This document shows, piece by piece, positions 26,476-38,124 of a DNA stretch of 64,000 nt. Under the pieces are notes generated by a model that saw only the letters and a list, made by a program, of their open reading frames with translations, had not been told where the DNA came from and searched no databases. Position 1 is the first letter of the stretch, and each line of letters opens with the position of its first letter. Source of the DNA: Lanius collurio (lineage: Eukaryota; Chordata; Aves; Passeriformes; Laniidae); the NCBI GenBank assembly GCA_020086605.1, contig JACBWW010000003.1, forward strand, positions 8,476,753 to 8,540,752, given 5' to 3'. A program made the translations under genes and the position numbers.

Positions 26476-27405
26476 GAAAATAAACAGGTGACTGTGCATG
26501 ACAGAGACCCTATGGATGGCTAAGGAAACCTACAAATACATCTTATAAACTATTGCTTCTTAATGCCCCGGAATTCATTTACGCAACAGTCTACCTCGTG
26601 TGAATGCTGCCTTCTTCCACATCTTCTCTTTTAGCTTTCCTTGTTTGTTTGTCAGAAGTGTCATCTTTAATTCAGGCGGGTATAGTGACTTTCAGTACAA
26701 CCCCAGTAAACAGCAGCACAGGTAAAAGTACCTTAGCATGTGCTAAAGCATCTCTGAAGTTGTGCATCACTCCTACTCTGTTACTCATACTGGCTTATGC
26801 TTATTAACAACTTCACTTTAGAGCAGGAATTGTTCAATTAATGTGTGGTTGCATTATGAAAACCCTGTTTCATTTGGCATAGAAGTATCTTTGTGGTGTT
26901 TGCTACTAACCTAACCTGCTTAGGCATCCATGATCACAAATTCAGTTAAAACCAAAGAAACAAATGAACAAACACCTGCTGACAGAAAATGAGGTGTAAG
27001 GAAGAATTCCTTTGACACTCTTCTGGATTTAAAAAATACATCAATTTGATTTGTGAGAATCCTGTTTTGAACTGGGGCCTGATCCCATTCAACTGATATA
27101 TCATTGAGAGACAAAACCCCATACTTAATATGTTGTTTAAAAATTAAGAGTCAGGAATGATTAGAACACAGTTAAAATATCTTCAGTCTGTTTTCCCCTC
27201 TGATATGAGCAGATGAATTTGAGAATCAAAAGTTAAACAAAGAAGTGTAAAATACAATTATACTGTAACATAAATACATTACACTCCAGAGATACCAAAA
27301 TATCAACAGTAGTATTAAATCTGCCCTGAAGTAAAGAGGTATGAAGCAATTGATTAAAATAGAAGACAAAAACTAGATCATTCTCCAGCTAACAACAGCT
27401 AACCA

Positions 27406-27423
27406 TTTTTTTTTGGGGGGGGG
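27406..27423. repeat. T9-G9 homopolymer junction
   Basis: Nine T directly followed by nine G. Such junctions are prone to slippage and sequencing error. Confidence 0.95.
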
Positions 27424-29236
27424 AAATCTAACACTTTTATCCTGACTTACTTCATATGCAGATGCAGAACATGTGGGATTTGCCTTCAGATGCTTCCCCT
27501 CTGTTTGGGGAATAGGAAACCAGCAGCAGAAGTTGACGATTCAGCCGCATTTTCTCTCCCTTTCCTGATCACTCTTGACTGTTAGATTACTGTGCATGAC
27601 CAGTCAAATGAGATGTACTGGAGAAGGAGTCTACAATGAAAACTGGAAGCAAACCTAACAACAAACCACAGTCTTCCCCAGAAAGATTTAGTTTTGAAAG
27701 CAACAATATGCAATATCATCTTATCTGGATGTCCTTAATGGACATTACTGAGATAAGTAAGATAGCTAGGGCTTTTCATTCAGTCAAAAGACAGATAAAT
27801 ACAGGTGTAGCTGCAATTCCTGACGTAAAATCCAGGTTTTCTATTGTCCTTTTTTAAACCAAGTAGTAACAAATTTATTTTTATTAAATAAGCATTTGTC
27901 ATTATTAAATTGGACATAGTTGCTGCTGAAATTTATGAAGTATTGCCCACTGGGAGAGTTCTGTGGCAGAATATGACACAGATAAAACACAATAAAATAA
28001 AATTTTTAGAAGGGACAAATTACCAGTCAAATCAAAGTAGCATAATGGAAGCATTTCAAATGTGTGGGATGGAGTTTGGGAGCTGAAAAATAACTGTCAA
28101 GAGACCTACCTACACCAGAATTTCATCAACTCAGAACTTGAGTGGAAAGAGAGCAGAAGCACATGCGAAGTTTGTTGTACACATCTACCTACTCAAATCC
28201 TCTTAGTCACAATTTCTTCACAGTCATATTTAAATTTTGTTCATAATCTTATTTAAAATGAAGCTGCATCCTAACATTAGCCCTCCATTTGATTTTGACC
28301 TGTGTGCTGATAATATTGCTTCTGGCATCAAAACCACTAATAACAATAAGCACAGACTAGCAATCTAGGATGGTTCTCACCTTAAGGAAGCAATTTGGCC
28401 TTTGTCTCTAAATCCAGCTCCCATTCACACACAGAAAAACCCATCACTTCATACAGAAAGGCAAGGGGGGCTACAAATTAAAGTAGAAAAAATTTTCAGA
28501 AGAATTTGCTAATCGAATCACTGGGCAGTGTGCTACTGCAATTCAAAAGTCATAATTTTCCTTAGGGTTAGTTCTCTTACCTTGCAAAGAAGCAAATGTG
28601 CAGCAATTATTTTGGGGGTAGTTCTGAAAAAAATCTAAAGAGTCAGTGATAAGCCATGTGAAAAAAAATGCTCTTAGCTACAGGTGCATTTGGGTTCTTC
28701 AGCTTAGCTCAGCTGCATTAGAAACACAGAAGGAAGAACAGGGCCTGTGAGTAAAATGGCTGTGCACAGAGGTTTCTCACTTAGGTATGGCTGATTTCAG
28801 AGCATAACATAAACATAGTTACCCTTGCAGATCATGTTTTTGACTGGGCCCTAAAATTTTTTTAGTTCTTGTCAAGTATTGTTTATTTTGTAATGAAAAA
28901 TAAATAATTAAAGAAAAATTACAGGTGATCTCTATTAAAAGTATTACACTGATTATCTGTGATGAACCTAACCCAGTAAAGATATATTATCATCAAGCTG
29001 CAGCGAGTACTCAATGTCTAAATGAGCTACAAGTAAGCAGACATCACCTCAGAAGCACTTTCCTGTGGCATTTTCCTTCTTTGCCATGGCTGAAACAGTT
29101 AAATGCAACCCATTCTGACCACATAATGGATCCACTAGTGTGAAACACACCATAAATACTGAGTTGTCACTGTTCGCTCCATAAGTTTCCACAAGTAGCC
29201 CACGCAGGACATGGCTGCTTCCCACAGGTTACCATG

Positions 29237-29732
29237 CTATGCCCAATTGCCTGTTTCACTTACAATCACATTAGCACTTTCCACACCAGAATCCTTAATT
29301 GTTGCTGGGCCCACACATTGTAAATGAGTTAAATTTTTACAATATTTTGTTCTTAGTAAGATCATTGCCTTCCCAGTGTTGTTACTGACCCCATTAATGC
29401 TCAATGAAAATTGTGGTGTTGTTATCCTCTTCCCTGCTCCCCCGGGACCACAGAAAGACCAACAGATATTTAGGGATCCCCAAATGAATTGGGAATTTCT
29501 CACTTAAATTACTTATGCTTTTAGTAAACTGCTTCTGGTCTGCCAGTTTTCTGGGCTCTATTTTTGCAGAGAAGAATATAATTAAAAAGATTAAAAAAAT
29601 ACCACCAAATAACAATCCAAACATTGTCTGTATATCATTTAAATTTGTATATTCATTGCAAAGGCAGACACAGTAAATAATTAGAACTAAACTAACACTA
29701 AATATACATTTGGTGTTCAGACACGGATGCAC
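29237..29732 (-). other. Overlapping minus-strand open frames with a membrane-like segment, unidentified
   Basis: Two overlapping frames are open: 29732-29394 (112 codons) and 29503-29237 (88 codons). The first contains a strongly hydrophobic run (MFGLLFGGIFLIFLIIFF) followed by a charged segment, which resembles a transmembrane helix with a cytoplasmic tail; the second has no recognisable domain. One frameshift near 29450 could join them. I do not recognise either product. It may be a degraded retroelement gene remnant or chance; AT-rich DNA often yields hydrophobic runs. Confidence 0.2.
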
Positions 29733-30599
29733 ATCTATCTACAGCTGCACAAGCATGTTGCCTGAGACAGAACTGGAGGGTGGATAGTGAATCAAGCACT
29801 GGGGAGTGTCTGTTGTACACCTTCTGCTATCTCCTATTATGCTGACCGCAACAAGGTGCTCAGAAATTCATCAGTAAAAGTGTAAAAATAGAACAGGGAA
29901 CATTTTCTGCTTAAAGCATAATTGAATAACAAATTTTCCCAATTTTTTAAAACTATTTTGGTTCTTATATTTGTACAACAGTTATGAAAAAATAGATTCT
30001 TTAAAACAGCTTGCGAGATGTCTACTCTACAGATTTTTTTAACACGAATAATTAAAAAAGAAGACATGATTCTATGAGCCAAGTATGTTGCAGGCATGAA
30101 AGAAAATACTTATTTGTCAGATAGTTTGAGTAGTTTATATGGACAATAAACATCTAACAAGTATTAAACTTGTTTTTTGTGGGTTTGGGGTTTTTTTTAA
30201 CAGATGCACTTTTAAACTCGTATAGATAACATTAAATTTACCTGCTTACAAATAGATTTGACTGCTGAAGTAAAAGATGTGAAATTTTCTTACACAGACT
30301 CAGATGAATCTCTGTCTCTGTTTTCTTCTCCTCACAGATATTTTTTGTCTGCTTTAATACATCAGAGGTCTTTAAAATAGCTGTTATAATCATTATACGA
30401 ATCGAAAGGTACCAAATACATCAGAAATAAAACAAGTTAGATTAAAAACACATAAACACAAAGATTTAGACAATAAAGTAATCTGTCCTGTACTTAAAAG
30501 TCATCTAGAAAGTAGAGATAACTCGGTTCCCTCTTTGCAATAAAAACAGAGTCCAATTTATGCAGAATTGATCAAGCAGTTTCTTTTTTCATATTTAAA

Positions 30600-31210
30600 C
30601 ACTTGTAAGAAGAGATCTCAAAGACTGCACTGGCCAGGGCGCTAGCCAGAAAAGGAATGGCGGAGGGGACATGGGAGTGCCTTTAAATTTCCTTAACCCT
30701 GCAGATGTAAACAATTGTCTATATCCTTTCGGAAGAGCACACGGCACGTAGGTGACAGAACGCAGGTGTGGGCGTCCGTCATAATAAAGGCAGTTTGGCT
30801 GAGTGCAGCGGAGCGGCGGCAGCCTCGGTGAGGGATTACACACGGACCTATTGGCAGAACATGGCAAGGGAGAATGTCAGATTTCATATTCGCCAGACAT
30901 CTACAGCAACTGATGCCTTGTAGTCAAAGGCTGCTAAATTACCTGTGAAGGTTACTGGCAGCCCTGAATGTTTTTCTCATTGTTTATTTAGTTCCAAAAG
31001 CTCTTGGTCTTTGTGCTGATTGCCCTAACTGACAGCCCAGGAAATCTGGACTTTGTAAACAGGGCGCTGCTGTATTGAATTACAGGTAACAAGTGTGTAA
31101 TCAACCTGCTGGGGCTGGACCTTTGCAAAGAAATCTTCGGTATAGAGACAAAAAGAATAGGTTTCAATACTGGGGAATCAATTATGTGAGCAGATGAGTA
31201 TAAAAAGAGA
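30600..31210. promoter_or_regulatory. Candidate conserved intronic enhancer or cryptic promoter with a CpG cluster
   Basis: Seen: 14 CpG dinucleotides between 30640 and 30892, far above the surrounding sequence, with GC-rich words such as gcagcggagcggcggcag. The block also holds tgtaaacaattgtc (forkhead- and SOX-like), ttggcagaacatggcaa (half-sites resembling NFI) and, beyond 30900, a long stretch of complex unique sequence with cattgtttattt, ggacctttgcaaag and tgtaatcaacctg. On the plus strand ataataaagg lies about 30 bp before the GC-rich core and a GTGAGG donor-like site follows at 30828. Known: developmental-gene deserts and long introns often hold such elements. Inference: an enhancer or an alternative first exon of an antisense transcript. 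No repeat family was recognised. Confidence 0.4.
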
Positions 31211-34200
31211 TCAATTTAAATCCTCTGTGCTTATTTCCCACAGCATATTTAGAAAAAGAAAAGACCCTGGCATAGTGGAAAGGTAATTAAGCACTTTATT
31301 CATTGTTGCAATAATATTATAGAAATTAAAGGTGAATATGATTTGAAGCACCCTCATTATAACCCATAAAACTATATTAGTTGAATAGTCCTTAGCTGCA
31401 ATATGCTTTTAAAAAAAATAAAGTAAAAGCTTGCGGGTTCTTGTTCTTAAAGAAGAGTTTCTGTAGTCAAATTACATAAACTGGAACAAAGACCAACCCA
31501 AAATGAATCTGCCATTTTTGATCTTCTAAAAGGTAAAGAGAACCACTACAAAGTAGGGATCTAGTGAAATCTAATACTGTGATATTTCTGCATACTAAAA
31601 TAACATAATAAAGTTCAACAACCGCCACCCCCCTCCAGAACACAGATTTATATGAGATATTTTAACAGTAATTGTTAATTAAAAAGCATAAATAAAATCC
31701 AGTGGCAATCAGTCAACAGAATAACCCTATGCCAAACAACATTGAGTCACTGAGTAGTACATGAGAGGAAATATTTTTTTCTTTTTCCCTGGTGTTTTTT
31801 GGAGCGTTTTTTAAATCATCAAGACAGGCCTGTTCCACTTGTGACTGTGGCCACCACAGGCAATAACATTCACCAAATAAAGAAAAACTTAACAATGAAG
31901 ATTTCAAAATATAAACATCAGATGGCATTTCCTATCTGAACATCATTTATTAAAACAGATACCGTATGCTATCATCTTATTATGCCCCAAAGACTTGTTT
32001 TTGCAGTTTGAAATTACAAGAAAAACAAGGTTTCATTAATGTACTCACTGATGATGATAATTTTAGACTACTTGCAATATTGGAATGTATGCTTTGTTAA
32101 AGCAACTGGACTTACATTGCTAAATTTTATTCACTCTAGGGAAGCAGTTCTCTACTTTGGCATCCACAATTTAAGTGCCTGAAAAAACATGTTATAAAAC
32201 TGACTTTTATTTCTGTTCACTCATCTATCAGTATTTATGTACCAATATGTCCCTAAAAATTTAAATCCCTGACTTATTTGTGAGTGGAAGGCTATTTTTT
32301 GCAAATATACAACAATTTATGAAATGCAACCTTGTCTGGTTATAAAATTTCCAACAAAATCTATTGCATGGAAGAAGAGATGATGATAACTGACCAGGAA
32401 TAATGGACACACTAGAGCATTTCTTATCTGTACTCTCCATCTGATTCAAGACCTAGACTCCAACTTATATTTCTGACAGTTTCAGCAATATTTACTCAAG
32501 ACTATTAAATTTTGGTCAAAAGAGAAAGTCTGCTAACCTGTAATGACTGTTATTAATGGACATGCCAATTGCCTACCATTCTCTTCCCTCCTAACTAACA
32601 TTCCTGTAAATACCTGCACTTTTTGTGCATACCAAGATTTTCAGGAAAAGAATAAGATCGTTTCCCAAGCCATTGGAAATAGCTGGTGAAGGATTTTTTT
32701 AATCTGACTCCCAACAATAATAGTTTGTGACAGTGAGAAACACAGCTCCAAGTGTTGCACTGTGTAAAACCCCACACATTTCTGTCCATTCCCAATGTAT
32801 CACCTTTCGATGGTATTGGAGATCTGTCTGCTCTTGTCTCTTGAAAAGCAGTTTACATGAACATGATTTCACATTTTTCTACAGTTCTTTTATATACTTT
32901 CTTTGAGATGTCCACTTCCCATTTGCTTTTCAACACATTTTACCATAGTCATGATGACTAAAAACTCATTAGCATTGAAACTAAGGTTCCTATCATGTAA
33001 ATATTAGCACATGTATTTAAGGTCTCAATCGATGCTCCCAAAATCAATGGTAATCATTTAGTTGTGCACTAAGTACATGAACACTGACATTCATGGCTAA
33101 GAACTCAACTGAATCAGCTTAGCCCTTTATGACACATGAAAATGGTACATGTAAGGATTCTATTTTGTCACATTTTTGCTTTTTTTTCTGAGGCACTTTG
33201 CAGCAGGAACACCACGAAATGTACCACGGGGGGTCACAATGCCTGGCCTTTGCACTGTAGATGAAGAAAAGTGTAAAAACTTCAACTCCTCTTCAGTGTT
33301 TTTACTCACTTGAAGCTTGTTTTTCAAGCTACTGTTTTCCTCCTCTCCCTTTTTTTTCTCTTTCTAGAAAGCAAAGTTAAAGGACTTCCTTAGAAATACT
33401 TGGTATCCTGAGGCACTATTAAGCTAGATATGGGCATGAATTCCCCCTTTTCAAATTATTAACTGTGTATCTAAAATCTCTATCTAAAATACGAACACAA
33501 ACATCATACAGCTCTAGCCTTTCCTCTCAAGGGCAAACACGGTGTGTCATATCAACTGGAAGTGCACATCTTCCAGAATGAAATCTTTAAATGATCACTT
33601 CCTGCACTGATTGTCTCATAGACAAATTTACACTCAATCCCACAAAACAGAGCCCACTGTACAACAATGAAGCCCTGTAGTCTATGCCACACTCTTAACT
33701 AGATTCACATTGGTAATATATTACTACAATTCTGCTTCAATTAAAAGCATATTTCAGCAGAAGCCCAGGATATGATAGCTGCTCTATGCATTTTAATAAT
33801 ACAGATCAATGGTGTCAGAATTCTACTTTACATAAATAAAGACTGATCATATTAAGACAAAATCCTGCATAACCTAAATGTATATTGATGGCAGCAACCC
33901 AGAAACTGATCACAATCTTTACACTCAGGATAAAAATCAGTAAGCTTATTTTAACTGACTTCAATGTTTTAAAAGCAAAAAGTGTTTTATTCTCTCCAGC
34001 ATAAAAAAAAATATAGAAAAAAGAACTAATCTACAGTACCAAACTCCAATGAAAATGCTTAACTGGTTCTAAATATTAGCATAGGAGAAACATGCTATTA
34101 CATGATTTTTGCAGCTACTGAAGTCAAGCTAATTTATATTGCACTTATAAAGTTAATACAGGAAATGTAAAAATTTTATTGCATTAGCAAAAAATTCTGA

Positions 34201-35455
34201 AAGACTAAAATATTTATCCTTGATTTTCATGTCATGCAATTTTGTTTTAAATTTAGAACACTAATGAACTGCTGGACTATACGCTTAACACAGATCTCCT
34301 GGGGATTCTGTTACTGAAAACTTTCATATATGTTTCTGCAAATTTCAACGTCTGGAGACTACACGGGTTAATATTTAGTGTTATTAACAAAATTAGGAAA
34401 ATTGCCATTACTTGTGACCCAGATGATGGGATATTACTGGAAAGGACCAAAATAGTTAGCAAATGTAACCTGTGACAGTGCAAGTATTCCAAAGAACACA
34501 CCTGTTGTTATTTATGTGAGTTACAACATTTCCAGAAAGTTACAGAAAATATTGCTCCTCTGCTCCTCTTAAACTACCCATGTAATATGTTAAATTCTGA
34601 CTTTTAAATGATGAATTGTGAAAAGCTAATATAGAATTACATCAAAAGTGTACCCTTCTTGCATGTTATTAACCACAGGGAATAGGCAACTGGATTTAAC
34701 TGGAAGATTAATAATAAAAAGTAAATCAACTTGATGTGTTCATAGGAGGATTAGAAGCTTAGGCTGTTTATGAAACTATCCAACTCTGCTCTAAGGGCAC
34801 TGGCTCATTCTTGGCATTTTAATAAAGACGAAACTTATACAACAGAAGAAGCAACATGTATGTGGATAGTGCTCAGTAGAAATCTTTTAACACACAGTAT
34901 TCTGCTCTGGCTCTTGTTCAAGGCCAGAGAGCACATCATCCTTTGCAGTTTGATCCTGCCATCTAATGTCCCAGTTTAAAACCTGTATATACTCTGCAAA
35001 GTATTAAATCAGGAATATAATATCCTGGAAGTATTTCTTCTCCAGTGGAAAATACTGAAGTCGTGGGCCCAGTCTTTCCTGACTACTCAGAACTGGGCAA
35101 AGAAGTTCCTTGTGAATATTACAGGATTTATTCAACATACTTCTGGTAATGCTCTATTTTGCTGCATTAACTAGCACTATAGTCCGTAATCAATGAATGC
35201 CAGCTAGAAGGTATTTTAAATGCCTTTCCAAAGAGGTATAAACTTGGGTTACATAGATACAAAAGTAGGTACTTTTAGATAAGTAGATGATGAGATAAAT
35301 ATGGAAAATTAAGTTTCACTGTTGAACTGGTATAAGCTCTTATCTTTCAAGAGAAAATTGCATTACTTATCCTTTTCAGGAAAAGAAATCAAGAAATAAA
35401 AAAAAGACAAAAAAAGAGAAGGCTGAGGAAAGGCTTGTGCAAAGCAGCCTGTAAC

Positions 35456-35495
35456 TTAGATTTTCTGTACTGCTGCAAGAGTACAGAAAATCTAA
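35456..35495. repeat. Perfect 16-bp inverted repeat, 8-base loop
   Basis: Seen: 35456-35471 (ttagattttctgtact) is the exact reverse complement of 35480-35495, separated by gctgcaag. It could form a DNA cruciform or RNA hairpin. It lies in a purine-rich stretch of intron with no gene nearby; it has no T-run at its 3' side and there is no reason to read it as a terminator in this genome. Confidence 0.85.
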
Positions 35496-38110
35496 CTTTG
35501 TAATAATCTACTAAGAATTCAGATAGACCAATGACAAAGAAAAGAAAAAAAAAAAAGCAAGACAAAATGAAAAGAACAAAACGCAAAACCACTGCAATGT
35601 CCAGCTACCAGACCAGTTCTAGAGCTCGAGTGGTGATAAAATCCTCATGATAGTGAGCTGCTTTGGTCTTAAAAATGTCCAGCAGACTTGGTTGATAAAG
35701 AACCCACGTAAACAAAAACACCACTGCAAGTAAATCCACATCAAGGAATGTTTCCATAATACAACTGCAGAAAAAACACCTTCAGCTGAAAAGTGAACGA
35801 AGCACAGAACCTGTGCAGACCCAGAATGAAACCCACAAACAGCTGTCAGACTGAATTAATGTAGTACAGCACACTGTTCCAGCTTACCGCTGTGGTGGGA
35901 TTCGATCTGCTTTGCTCAAAAATAATCAACTACTTTAAATATCAGCATGCCTAAACTTAAAAGAGTAGTCCTCTTGTGAAAAGTACAATTATTTCAAATA
36001 TAGGCTTGCTGTACTCAGTACAATGCATATTGCAAGAAAATGTTGCACCTCAAACAAACACATGATGACTACTGTGAAAAAGGTAATGACATACAACAAC
36101 TGATTAATCATCAAGGTATAGAAGTATCCACAAAGCTTCTAAAAGAAGTTTATGGACCATGTTACACTTATGTCCCAACTAAAGGGCATAAGCAAATTCA
36201 ATACTGATTATTAACAAAACTGTTCTGTTAGAGTCTTTAAAAACTTAGTTAATAATTCCAAGAAAAAGCTCCCCTGTGTTCAGCAGTGATGAACAGTGCA
36301 CACAGTAAGAAATAGTATCCCAAAATAAAAAAACCAAATCTCTTTGTTGCACTTGAAGCTAGTACATTGTTGAAGGGAGTTCACAATTCAGGTACTTGCT
36401 CCTAAGGTCTTAGTAAGAGTTCTTCAAACACAAGAAGCGTTGTACGCCTGTGGAGTCTTGTCTGTCCCTCTCCTGGAAGAGCTAATGGATGCCAGCACAG
36501 CTCCCATATCCAGGAGCAATATGGTCCTCCATTTCGGAACAGCATGAATGCAATATTTATAACTGTTATCTAACTCCCATTAGAAAGTTTCTCACTCACT
36601 TCCCAGAGCTGAAAAAGTATACCTCTAGAAATATAATGGGATTTAAAGCAAAGAAGAGCTATTGTCATAGCACATCAAATGTAAGGAAAATACAGAACAT
36701 GAATTTCTACTTAGTCTTTATTGAAATGATAAATGCAATTGAAGCAGTTTCAGCAGACTTGGACTATGGAAAACACTATCAGCTGCCTGGAAAATACATT
36801 AAAACTGTTGGTCAACTCCATAATTGTATATTCAGCTGGAAGTTTGTCCCTGGTGCTTTTTGCTGACCAATTCAGCATCACTGGTTAGATCAAACAACAT
36901 CGTGCTTGTATGCCAAACCTACAACGTCTGTCTTTGCCGCAGTGTCAGTAACACAATATATCAGAAACAGCCACACACAGCAGTTTTCTGCATCTCCTAT
37001 ACCTTTAACTTAATCAGACACAGTGTGACTCACAAACGTCTGAGATCATTTCTTTCTGCTTGTATGAGCTCAGGGAGGCCTCTTTAATTTATCACCAAAT
37101 AAAGGCACAAATTGCTGTTGCTGGTGATTCTGGTATCAGCCTGCAGTTGCAAGAGTGAGAGACCTATTGGTTCATATGACATTGTCTACTTTATAGCCTT
37201 GCTCTTTTTGACTAAATAATCTTTGATTGCTTCACAAAACTCTCTTAACTTCATCACCGGATCAAGCCAAACACTAAACAGTGTTTATGTTTCCACTTGG
37301 CTTCATTTGACTTTTAGAAACCTGGATATAATGCTTCCTTCCATGACTAAATACTTACAAGGCACCCATGTTCAGCTTTAGATTCATTACATACATAAAA
37401 GTGAAATATAAAATTCAATGCCAGCCCGTATTTAAAAATAATTTTTGCCGTATCACACTAATGAAAACATAGTGTCACTTTAGAGGACGTACCGTTGGCG
37501 TGAATGACAATACAAAACCTATGTGCATCCTGTGCAGTCAGAAAAGGCTTGGCAAGGATTTATGACACAGACAAAGGAATTCTTTCAAGGACATGTAGCA
37601 AAATAACCTGAAGTTATGAGACAAAAATACAGGACTAAGCAAGACCAGTCCAGAACAGCCTTCCTCAAGCTGGAATGGGCAAAAATGAAATGTACTCAAA
37701 GTTGTAATCTTTCACTTCTTTTTTATCTCTGAACCTGATATTCATAATCTAGGGAAAGAATTTGCCACTGCTAGATGAAATCTTTACAACTTTAGAGGTA
37801 TAGTCAGTGTAAGACTGATTGTACCATCTAGCCAGAAACTTGAGTTACCTTTTGGGGTATTTTTTTTTCTTTGTTTGTTTTGTTTCTTTTTAGTGCTACC
37901 TTTCCACCAAATAAGTGGTTTACTGATCACTCCTAAGTGTTTACTTACAGTGTGATTTGGAAAGTAAGACAGGACAAAGAAGAAAGACTACGGATCATGA
38001 GAAGAGATTTAAAATCATCTCCAATTGGTTCACTGTGAAAAATGACAAAAAGTAACACTTTCTGGCTGATATAAGGTTTACTTCAGATGTTCACTATCAT
38101 TATAGAAAAG

Positions 38111-38124
38111 AAAAAAAAAAAAAA
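38111..38124. repeat. Poly-A run (14 bp)
   Basis: Homopolymer tract in intron. Confidence 0.9.

Larger units (their letters stand above)
25401..30599. other. Intron sequence between CR1 and the CpG-rich block
   Basis: Mostly unique sequence. It includes a 129-codon open frame at 25483-25872 without recognisable domain, A-rich runs near 25930-25990, the T9-G9 junction and the unidentified membrane-like frames at 29.2-29.7 kb. Confidence 0.5.

Noticed and set aside
32365..32445. Possible C/D-box snoRNA (atgatga near 32370, ctga near 32439)
   Set aside because: No convincing terminal stem next to the boxes and an extra ctga directly after the C box; such box pairs occur often by chance.
35456..35495. 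Stem-loop as a transcription terminator
   Set aside because: Intrinsic terminators are bacterial; this is vertebrate intron and there is no T-run after the stem.
36489..36866. 125-codon plus-strand frame
   Set aside because: No domain, no homologue recognised; chance frame in intron.
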